This document shows, one piece after another, positions 57,717 to 64,000 of a stretch of 64,000 nucleotides of DNA. This DNA comes from Candidatus Pullichristensenella stercorigallinarum (GTDB taxonomy: Bacteria; Bacillota; Clostridia; Christensenellales; Aristaeellaceae). The notes below the pieces were generated by a model. The model made no database searches. It saw nothing but the letters and a program-made list of their open reading frames with translations, and was not told the origin of the DNA. How positions within the stretch are numbered: the first letter of the stretch is position 1; the number at the start of each line of letters is the position of its first letter. The stretch lies in the NCBI GenBank assembly GCA_018712945.1, contig DVFZ01000033.1:43795-107794 (forward strand), written 5' to 3'. The position numbers were made by a program, and so were the translations under genes.

Positions 57717-60700
57717 ATGGCAGAGAATGTATTTGAAGCAGTCAAGCAGTCGGTCAGCACCAGAGAAGCGGCAGAGTTTTACGGGATAAAAGTCAGTCGA
57801 ACTGGCATGGCCTGCTGTCCATTTCACGATGATAAGAACCCCAGTATGAAGGTAGACCAGCGTTACCACTGCTTTGGATGCGGTGCAGATGGGGATGTGA
57901 TCGACTTTACCGCAAAACTCTTTGACCTCTCCCCAAAAGAAGCGGCGGAGAAACTGGCACAGGACTTTGGCCTGATCTATGACAGTCAGGCCCCTCCCCG
58001 CAGGAGGTATGTCCGGCAGAAAACCGAGGCACAGCAGTTTCGGGAGGACCGGCAGAGGTGTTATCGCATACTGTCCGATTACTACTATCTGCTGAAAAAA
58101 TGGGAGGCCGACAATTCTCCCCAGACACCGGAGGAAGAACCGCACACCCGCTTTGTGGAAGCAATCCATAAGAAAACCTATGTGGAGTACCTGCTGGATC
58201 TTTTTCTTTATGAAAGTGAAGAAGAACAAAAGGCATGGATTGCAGAACACACAGCAGAAATCACACACTTGGAAAGGAGATTGAAAATCATGGCTGAGAA
58301 CAAACCCACCAACCGAGAACGACTAAGGGAAATCACAGACGGCATCGAGCAGGGCATCAAGGAACTGTTTGAGAGTGAAAAGTATATGCGCTATCTGTCC
58401 GTTATGTCCCGCTTCCACCGCTATTCGGTAAACAACACCATGCTCATCTATATGCAGAAGCCGGACGCCACTTTGGTAGCCGGATACAATAAGTGGAAAG
58501 ACCAGTTTGAGCGTCATGTTAAAAAGGGAGAGCATGGCATTACCATCATCGCCCCCACACCGTACAAGAAGAAAATCGAGGAGCAGAAACTGGACCCGGA
58601 TACCAAGGCTCCGATTCTGGATAAAGACGGAAAGATCATCACAGAGGAAAAAGAAATCGAAATCCCCATGTTCCGCCCGGTCAAGGTCTTTGATGTGAGC
58701 CAGACTGATGGGAAACCTTTGCCGGAGCTTGCTTCCTCCCTTTCCGGCAATGTACCAAATTATGAGGCATTCATGGAGGCCCTGCGCCGCAGCGTGCCGG
58801 TGCCGATCACTTTTGAAGCAATGGCCGCCGATACGGACGGTTATTTTTCTGCCGATCATCAGAAAATCGCCATTCGTCAGGGCATGAGTGAGGTGCAGAC
58901 GGTTTCAGCCACAGTACACGAGATTGCCCACAGCAAGCTCCACAATCAGAAAAAGATTCAGATTGCCAATGACGAGCAATATCAGGAGATCGAGATGTTT
59001 GATAAACCCGGTCTGTTCTCCAACGGGCGGATTGCCCGTGATGATTTGCCGGAGGGCGTTTATTGCTATGACCTGCGCGGTTCTGACTACGACCCCGGAG
59101 AGCCGGTCTGTGTAGAAGAACGAGTGGTTGTAAACCATGCAGGTTCCGTTCTGCTGACAGAGCCGCTGGAGCTGGCGGAAGATGGACGCCTGATGCTGAC
59201 CGAGGAAGAAGGGCTGAATTTTGTTGGCGGCTTTTCTACCCTCGCCCAGTTTTTGCAAGAACAGAGGAAAGACCGCCACACGGAGGAAGTGGAGGCTGAA
59301 AGCATCTCCTATGCAGTCTGCAAGTATTTTGGCATCGAGACCGGAGAAAACAGCTTCGGCTATATTGCAAGCTGGAGTCGGGGCAAGGAACTGAAAGAGC
59401 TGAGAGCCAGTTTGGAGACCATCAATAAGACCTCCGGCACTTTGATCTCTGACATTGAGCGCCACTATAAGGAAATCTGCAAAGAGCGTGGAATTGACCC
59501 CAATGCAAAGGCAGAGCCGGAAACCGCCCCGATAGAGCAGCCGACCGGCAATCTAACCTACTATGTAGCAGAGTGCATGGAGTTTCCAAACCTCGGAGAA
59601 TACCACGATAACCTGTCTTTGGAGGAAGCGGTCCGCATTTATCAGGAAATTCCGGCAGAGCGAATGAACGGGATCAAGGGCATTGGTTTTGAGCTGAAAG
59701 ACGGAAGCGACTATGAAGGACCTTTTCCGATTTTGACCGGGCAGACCATTGACCTGGATACCATCCAGGCAATCGACTATTACCGTGACAATCCGCTGGT
59801 GCAGAAAGCGGTAAAGGAACTGGCGGCGGCCATACCGGAAATGGAGGTGCTGGGGGCGGACGCCAACCAGCAGGAGGCTTTGTTTCTGATCGACGATGCC
59901 ACCTATCTTCATATCCAGCCCTGTGACAGCGGCTGGGATTATACCCTTTATGATGCTGCGTCCATGAAAGAGATGGATGGCGGTCAGATGGATATGCCGG
60001 AGCTTTCCCGCATGAAGGCAGTTCTTCAGATTTGTGATGACAACGATTTGGGCAGAGACTCGGTAAAATACGCACCGTTGTCCATGATTGAGACCTTGCA
60101 GGAAGCTGCCTATCAGCAGATGCAGGCAGAGGTCGGTCAGATGGCCGCTTCTTCCCAGCTGCCGGAGGCACAGGAGCAGGCACTGGATGAATACCCCATG
60201 CCCGATGAGCAGGTCTCCACACCGGATATGCAGGAATACGGCTACTCCTATGATGGGATGCTTCCTGTTACCAGAGAACGGGCGCTGGAACTGGATGCCG
60301 CCGATTTGACCGTCTATGTGCTGCATGAGGATAATACGGAGAGCATGGTGTTTGACCCGCAGGAAATCATGGATCATGGCGGTCTTTTTGGCGTGGATCG
60401 TGAGGAATGGGAGAAAAGCCCTCAGTTCCACGAAAAGGTCATGGAGCGTCAGGAACATCAGCAGGAACGAGAACAGGCATTTCTCTCCCAGAACAGAGAT
60501 TGCTTTGCCATCTATCAGGTAAGCCGTGACGATCCGCAGAATGTGCGCTTTATGAATCTGGACTGGTTAAAGTCCCATGGCATTTCCATAGACCGCAGCA
60601 ATTATGACCTAATCTACACCGCTCCGCTGAGTGAGTCTGGCACTGTGCCGGAGCAGCTGGAAAAACTCTATCAGCAATTCAATCTGGAAAAACCTGTGGA

Positions 60701-61085
60701 CTATCACAGCCCCTCCATGAGCGTCAGCGACATCGTTGCGATCAAGCAGGACGGTAAGGTATCCTGTCATTACTGTGACAGCGTTGGTTTTACCCAGATA
60801 CCCGGATTCTTGCCGCAAAATCCGCTGAAAAATGCGGAGATGGCCGTGGAGGACGATTACGGCATGATCGACGGCATCATCAACAATGGCACAAAAGAGC
60901 CTACGGTGGCAGAGCTGGAACAGCAGGCCCGAAGCGGTCAGCCCATTTCCCTGATGGACTTGGCTGACGCCGTTCATAGGGAGGAACGGGAAAAGAAAAA
61001 ATCCGTTGTGGATCAGCTGAAAAGCCAGCCCAAAGCAGAACACAAAAAGACAGCACCCAAAAAGAGTGCGGAAAGGGAGATTTAA
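57717..61085 (+). CDS. Fused CHC2 zinc-finger primase-like / ArdC-like / YodL-DUF4316-like protein
   Basis: Protein of 1122 aa. Residues about 1-190 are a CHC2-type zinc finger (CCPFHDDKNPSM and HCFGCGADGDVIDF, about 33-65) as in DnaG primases, with no TOPRIM domain. From residue 192 (nt 58290) a second protein begins (MAENKPTNRERLREI). It has an ArdC-like N-terminal module (YSVNNTMLIYMQKPDATLVAGYNKW), a zincin motif HEIAH (about 402), and C-terminal YodL/DUF4316-like regions (SVSDIVAIKQDG, about 1000). AAAGGAG sits 10 nt before the internal ATG 58290, so the second part can probably also be made alone. ArdC proteins protect incoming DNA from restriction. Confidence 0.8.
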   Translation: MAENVFEAVKQSVSTREAAEFYGIKVSRTGMACCPFHDDKNPSMKVDQRYHCFGCGADGDVIDFTAKLFDLSPKEAAEKLAQDFGLIYDSQAPPRRRYVRQKTEAQQFREDRQRCYRILSDYYYLLKKWEADNSPQTPEEEPHTRFVEAIHKKTYVEYLLDLFLYESEEEQKAWIAEHTAEITHLERRLKIMAENKPTNRERLREITDGIEQGIKELFESEKYMRYLSVMSRFHRYSVNNTMLIYMQKPDATLVAGYNKWKDQFERHVKKGEHGITIIAPTPYKKKIEEQKLDPDTKAPILDKDGKIITEEKEIEIPMFRPVKVFDVSQTDGKPLPELASSLSGNVPNYEAFMEALRRSVPVPITFEAMAADTDGYFSADHQKIAIRQGMSEVQTVSATVHEIAHSKLHNQKKIQIANDEQYQEIEMFDKPGLFSNGRIARDDLPEGVYCYDLRGSDYDPGEPVCVEERVVVNHAGSVLLTEPLELAEDGRLMLTEEEGLNFVGGFSTLAQFLQEQRKDRHTEEVEAESISYAVCKYFGIETGENSFGYIASWSRGKELKELRASLETINKTSGTLISDIERHYKEICKERGIDPNAKAEPETAPIEQPTGNLTYYVAECMEFPNLGEYHDNLSLEEAVRIYQEIPAERMNGIKGIGFELKDGSDYEGPFPILTGQTIDLDTIQAIDYYRDNPLVQKAVKELAAAIPEMEVLGADANQQEALFLIDDATYLHIQPCDSGWDYTLYDAASMKEMDGGQMDMPELSRMKAVLQICDDNDLGRDSVKYAPLSMIETLQEAAYQQMQAEVGQMAASSQLPEAQEQALDEYPMPDEQVSTPDMQEYGYSYDGMLPVTRERALELDAADLTVYVLHEDNTESMVFDPQEIMDHGGLFGVDREEWEKSPQFHEKVMERQEHQQEREQAFLSQNRDCFAIYQVSRDDPQNVRFMNLDWLKSHGISIDRSNYDLIYTAPLSESGTVPEQLEKLYQQFNLEKPVDYHSPSMSVSDIVAIKQDGKVSCHYCDSVGFTQIPGFLPQNPLKNAEMAVEDDYGMIDGIINNGTKEPTVAELEQQARSGQPISLMDLADAVHREEREKKKSVVDQLKSQPKAEHKKTAPKKSAEREI
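58280..58292 (+). promoter_or_regulatory. Internal ribosome-binding site and start inside the fused gene
   Basis: GGAAAGGAG (58271-58279) precedes ATG 58290 by 10 nt, in frame with the 1122-aa ORF. It looks like the former start of a separate ArdC/YodL-like gene of 931 aa. Confidence 0.6.
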
Positions 61086-61086
61086 T

Positions 61087-61302
61087 ATGGGAAACTTTAC
61101 TTTTGAGGAAATGAACCTGATGTGCATTTACAATACCGGCAGCCGCACCGGATTGATCGACAGCCTGCGTGAGATGCGCGGCGAGCTTTCGCCGGAGGAA
61201 ACGGAACTGAGGGAACTGACCGACAGCACCCTTACGAAGCTCTGTGCGATGACCGATGAGGACTTTGCCCAGCTGGAGCTGTACCCGGATTTTGACCAGT
61301 AA
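61087..61302 (+). CDS. Transposon-transfer-assisting-like small protein
   Basis: Protein of 71 aa. The sequence (FTFEEMNLMCIYNTGSRTGLIDSLREMR, TDSTLTKLCAMTDEDFAQL, ending YPDFDQ) matches my memory of the small 'transposon-transfer assisting' family found in CTn/Tn1549-like elements. I chose ATG 61087 with GGGAG 7 nt upstream; the earlier start in the track lies in the previous gene. Function unknown beyond the family name. Confidence 0.75.
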   Translation: MGNFTFEEMNLMCIYNTGSRTGLIDSLREMRGELSPEETELRELTDSTLTKLCAMTDEDFAQLELYPDFDQ

Positions 61303-61379
61303 ACACCATAACCGCAGGGATGGGGTGGCAATTTGCCACCCCACCTTTTACCCCAAAACCGAAAGGAGGACAGAACACC

Positions 61380-64000
61380 ATGCCAACCAAAGCTGAACTA
61401 TATGCACAGATGGCGGACAAGGTGGCAACACAGCTCACGGGGAGCTGGCAGGAATGGGCGGGATTTCTCACCACTGCTTCCCGTCTTTACAAGTACCCGT
61501 TCCATGAGCAGCTGATGATCTACGCCCAGCGACCGGACGCCACCGCCTGTGCAGAGTACGATTTGTGGAATGAAAAGATGGGCCGGTATGTAAGACGCGG
61601 CTCCAAGGGGATCGCTCTGGTGGACGATTCCGGGGACAGACCGCGCCTGCGCTATGTCTTTGACATTTCCGACACCGGAACCCGTGAACATTCCCGCACT
61701 CCCTGGCTGTGGCAGCTGGAGGAGCGCCATCTGGATTCGGTGCAGGCCATGCTGGAGCGCACCTACGATGTTTCCGGTGAATACCTTGCCGGACAGCTCA
61801 CCGAGGTAGCCGGAAAACTGGCTGAGGAATACTGGACAGAGCATCAGCAGGACTTTTTCTATATCGTTGACGGTTCCTTTTTGGAGGAATATGATGAGTA
61901 TAACATCGGAGTGCAGTTTAAGGCAGCCGCCACCGTCAGCATCACTTATGCTTTGATGTCCCGCTGCGGACTGGAGCCGGAACGCTACTTCGACCACGAA
62001 GATTTCATGGCGATCTTTGATTTCAACACCCCGTCCACCATCGGGGCGCTGGGAACAGCGGTCAGCCAGATCAACCAGCAGGTGCTGCGGCAGATCGGCG
62101 TTACCGTCCGAAATGCAGAGCGCGAAGCCAACCAAGAAAGGAGCAAGCAAGATGAACAATCCCATGACCTACATCCAGAACGGAGACTATCTGATTCCCG
62201 ACCTGAAGCTGAGCCAGCAGCCGGAGAAACCCCTGGGCAAGTACGGAAGGATGAGGAAAACCTATCTGAAGGAACACCGTCCCATCCTCTACAACCAGAT
62301 GTTGCTGAGCGAGAAGCTGTACCCGCACCTTCTGGAGATCGACGAGACCGCCCAGAACAGACTGGAGCAGATGATACCCCAGCTGGCGAAGGAAGCGGAA
62401 GCCACCGAGGAACTGAAAGCCAGCAATCCCATGAAGTGGGTGGGGCTGATGAACACCTGCAAAGCCCAGGCCGAGGAAATCCTGATGGCGGAGCTTATCA
62501 ACAGCTGACCCTAAACCTGTTCCTCTCCGAAGCGGAACAGATCCAATCCATAGATGAAGCAGAGAATGTAGCGCATACATCCTCTGCTTTTTCTTTTGCT
62601 CAAAATGACATCGACCATGTGCTGCGTTTGGGCGGCAATACAGACCGCCAGAGGGAGCGTGTGGTTGCAGCCTTTGAAAAGCAGAAAACCACCGCAGAAA
62701 TTGCCGAGATACTGAAAACGCTGTACCACGGCGGCAACGGCCTTGGCAGTGTGAGCGCATGGTATGCCGAGGATGGTATCCATCTTTCCCATGGGAAGTC
62801 TGTCCGTTATGACAGGTCTGCCCAGGTCATTTCCTGGGAGAGCGCCGCAGAGCGTATCGGAGAGCTTTTGGAGAGCGGCCAGTTTGCCTCCAATGTAGAA
62901 CTTACAGAAGCGGCAGGCTATGAACGATCCCTCCTTTCAGAAAAGCTCTGGCATCTGTACCACGATTTCAGCGAGGAAGCCAGAGAAGCCGGATATTTGT
63001 CCTGCCTGTCAGAGATCAAAGGAAATGGGTTCCCGGAGGAGACCCGCCGCCTGACGGAGCAGCTGAGTGACCCGGCTTTCCGCCAGACACTCAAGGAAGA
63101 ATACGCTGCCTTCTGGACTGCCTATCAGCAGGACCGTGACCTGTTGCGTTTTCATTACCATAGACCAAGGGAGATCTGGGAGAACCTGAAGGACCTTGAC
63201 CTGCCACGCAGGACCTTTTCTTCAGACCTTTCCCAAGTGCCAACCGTTCAGCGCTTCATTACCGAGGATGAGATTGACGCCGCCATAACCGGCGGCAGCA
63301 GTTTTGCCGGAGGAAAAGGTCGTATCTATGCCTTCTTCATGGAAAACCACACAGACAAAGAAAAAGTGAGATTCCTCAAAGACGAGTATGGCATTGGCGG
63401 ACGCTCTCATGCACTGTCCGGCGCAACACACAGCGGTGAAGATCATGACGGGAAAGGGCTGCACTATAAAAAGCAGGACTGCCCGGATGTTCACTTGAAC
63501 TGGGAAAATGTTGCCAAGCGCATTACCTCTCTTGTCCAGAAGGGCCGCTATCTTACCGAACAGGAACAGGCGCAGTATGACAAAATCCAGGCTGAAAAGG
63601 AACTGGCCGAAGAAGATGCCATCCAAGCCCAGCAGCCGGAGGTGGAGGAAGAAACTCCAAAGCCCACCCTTCGGGAGCAGTTTGAACAGTATAAGCCTGT
63701 GGTAACTGCCGCTATTTCCGAGGATGCCGCATACCGCAATGCCTGCGGTCATTCTGACCGTGAAAATGCTGTCATCGAGGGCAATGCTGCTGTGCGCCGT
63801 GCGGTCCTTGGTTCTAAGGATATGGAGCTGATCCGCCTTTATTCTGATATACCGGAGTTCCGCCAGCGTCTGCACCGGGAAGTGATCGACGAGACCTATC
63901 CAAAGCTCCATGAGCTTCTGCGCCCTCTTTCTCAGGAAGATATTGATACTGCCCTTTGTGCATGGAACGGCAATATCGAGAGTAAACACGCTGTTGTCCG
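61380..64000 (+). CDS. N-terminal part of a giant ICE protein (ArdC-like start; likely LtrC/SNF2-helicase/N6-methylase type), runs off window
   Basis: Open frame of 873 codons from ATG 61380 to the window end, absent from the ORF track because it has no stop. RBS AAAGGAGG 8 nt upstream. The N-terminal module TTASRLYKYPFHEQLMIYAQ, RPDATACAEYDLW and GRYVRRGSKGIALVDD (about 29-82) is homologous by eye to the start of the ArdC-like protein upstream. Residues about 250-380 are a hydrophilic Glu/Pro/Arg/Ser-rich linker encoded across the nested TnpV-like gene. The rest is helical (LFLSEAEQIQSIDEA and onward). Related ICE proteins exceed 2000 aa with methylase and SNF2-helicase domains downstream; those domains are outside this window. 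Confidence 0.75.
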   Translation, partial: MPTKAELYAQMADKVATQLTGSWQEWAGFLTTASRLYKYPFHEQLMIYAQRPDATACAEYDLWNEKMGRYVRRGSKGIALVDDSGDRPRLRYVFDISDTGTREHSRTPWLWQLEERHLDSVQAMLERTYDVSGEYLAGQLTEVAGKLAEEYWTEHQQDFFYIVDGSFLEEYDEYNIGVQFKAAATVSITYALMSRCGLEPERYFDHEDFMAIFDFNTPSTIGALGTAVSQINQQVLRQIGVTVRNAEREANQERSKQDEQSHDLHPERRLSDSRPEAEPAAGETPGQVRKDEENLSEGTPSHPLQPDVAEREAVPAPSGDRRDRPEQTGADDTPAGEGSGSHRGTESQQSHEVGGADEHLQSPGRGNPDGGAYQQLTLNLFLSEAEQIQSIDEAENVAHTSSAFSFAQNDIDHVLRLGGNTDRQRERVVAAFEKQKTTAEIAEILKTLYHGGNGLGSVSAWYAEDGIHLSHGKSVRYDRSAQVISWESAAERIGELLESGQFASNVELTEAAGYERSLLSEKLWHLYHDFSEEAREAGYLSCLSEIKGNGFPEETRRLTEQLSDPAFRQTLKEEYAAFWTAYQQDRDLLRFHYHRPREIWENLKDLDLPRRTFSSDLSQVPTVQRFITEDEIDAAITGGSSFAGGKGRIYAFFMENHTDKEKVRFLKDEYGIGGRSHALSGATHSGEDHDGKGLHYKKQDCPDVHLNWENVAKRITSLVQKGRYLTEQEQAQYDKIQAEKELAEEDAIQAQQPEVEEETPKPTLREQFEQYKPVVTAAISEDAAYRNACGHSDRENAVIEGNAAVRRAVLGSKDMELIRLYSDIPEFRQRLHREVIDETYPKLHELLRPLSQEDIDTALCAWNGNIESKHAVV
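62152..62508 (+). CDS. TnpV-like protein, nested in the +1 frame of the giant gene
   Basis: Protein of 118 aa. MTYIQNGDYLIPDLKLSQQPEKPLGKYGRMRKTYLKEHR, the LLEIDETAQNRLEQMIPQLAKEA segment and NPMKWVGLMNTCKAQAEEI give the recognisable TnpV pattern (GDYLIP, YLKEHR, WVG-MN). The RBS AAAGGAG is 8 nt before ATG 62152. The frame is open from 62017, but this start is the one with a ribosome site. The whole gene lies inside the giant ORF, whose own frame stays open through it. Function of TnpV is unknown to me beyond association with conjugative transposons. Confidence 0.82.
   Translation: MNNPMTYIQNGDYLIPDLKLSQQPEKPLGKYGRMRKTYLKEHRPILYNQMLLSEKLYPHLLEIDETAQNRLEQMIPQLAKEAEATEELKASNPMKWVGLMNTCKAQAEEILMAELINS

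Larger units (their letters stand above)
38992..64000. mobile_element. Integrative conjugative element (Tn1549/CTn2-like), left part, right end outside the window
   Basis: From just after rpsI to the window end every gene is typical of Clostridial ICEs: ParA/ParB, RepA-N-like initiator, PcfB, VirD4, Maff2-like, VirB6, PrgI, VirB4, CHAP hydrolase, DUF4315/DUF4366-like, TopB, ArdC/YodL-like and a giant helicase-type protein, all on the plus strand. Base composition is visibly lower in GC than the host side. Integrase, excisionase, relaxase and the right boundary are not in the window. The left boundary is inferred to be at or just after the rpsI 3' end and cannot be fixed without the right-end repeat. 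Confidence 0.85.

Noticed and set aside
62101-62760. 219-aa minus-strand ORF over the TnpV region
   Set aside because: Antisense to both plus-strand readings; Leu/His/Phe-rich without motif or RBS.
1-64000. CRISPR arrays, tRNA or rRNA genes
   Set aside because: No regularly spaced short repeats with unique spacers, no cloverleaf with a TTCGA-type T-loop and no rRNA segments were found on reading.

Overview
The window is a piece of a Gram-positive, spore-forming anaerobe, most likely a high-GC member of the Clostridia (by eye the first 39 kb is about 60% GC). The sporulation genes gpr and yunB, ECF and ABC-2 transporters, a [4Fe-4S] siroheme reductase, an acyl-CoA dehydratase activase-like pair and many Shine-Dalgarno-led 4-nt gene overlaps support this. 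No tRNA, rRNA or CRISPR array was seen.

Chromosomal part (1-38991). It starts inside addA (recombination helicase/nuclease), then a DUF3842-like gene, an ECF S component, a membrane protein and a CapA-like phosphoesterase. A minus-strand MerR/ABC exporter operon follows, with a MerR-style promoter (19-bp spacer and dyad). Next come glnS with a class II aldolase, then a minus-strand block: MBL hydrolase - comEC - holA - secreted protein, a class II uvrA with nadC, and rpsT. Divergent gpr follows. A four-gene cluster couples a siroheme/[4Fe-4S] reductase to a complete BtuFCD/FecBCD-type importer. After that are an aldo/keto reductase, a P-loop kinase-like gene, a class A PBP (minus), yunB, a CBS protein, a RelQ-type alarmone synthetase, a split activase-like pair (minus), an M23 peptidase, GNAT and NUDIX genes, a P-loop protein, and rplM-rpsI.

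Mobile part (about 39.0 kb to the end). Immediately after rpsI and its terminator the base composition drops and a large integrative conjugative element (ICE) of the Tn1549/CTn2-like Clostridial type begins. In order it carries: a repeat-bearing left end, a promoter with two attenuator-like hairpins, parA-parB, small conserved ORFs, a RepA-N/DUF6017-like initiator, a BRO antirepressor, pcfB, the VirD4 coupling protein, a Maff2-like peptide, VirB6/TrbL, an MT-A70 methyltransferase, PrgI, a VirB4 ATPase broken by a 1-nt frameshift, a CHAP hydrolase, DUF4315/DUF4366-like proteins, topB, a fused CHC2-primase/ArdC-YodL-like protein, a small transfer-assisting protein, and the first 873 codons of a giant helicase/methylase-type protein that runs off the window. 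Integrase, relaxase and any resistance cargo were not seen and would lie to the right.

Most interesting: a complete TnpV-like gene with its own ribosome-binding site lies in the +1 frame wholly inside the giant protein gene, and the giant protein's low-complexity linker is simply the other reading of it. Also notable are a free-standing protein resembling the all-alpha domain of the VirD4 coupling protein, the VirB4 frameshift between Walker A and Walker B, the CHC2-ArdC fusion that keeps an internal RBS and start, and six exact-length 15-bp repeats in the RepA-like linker.
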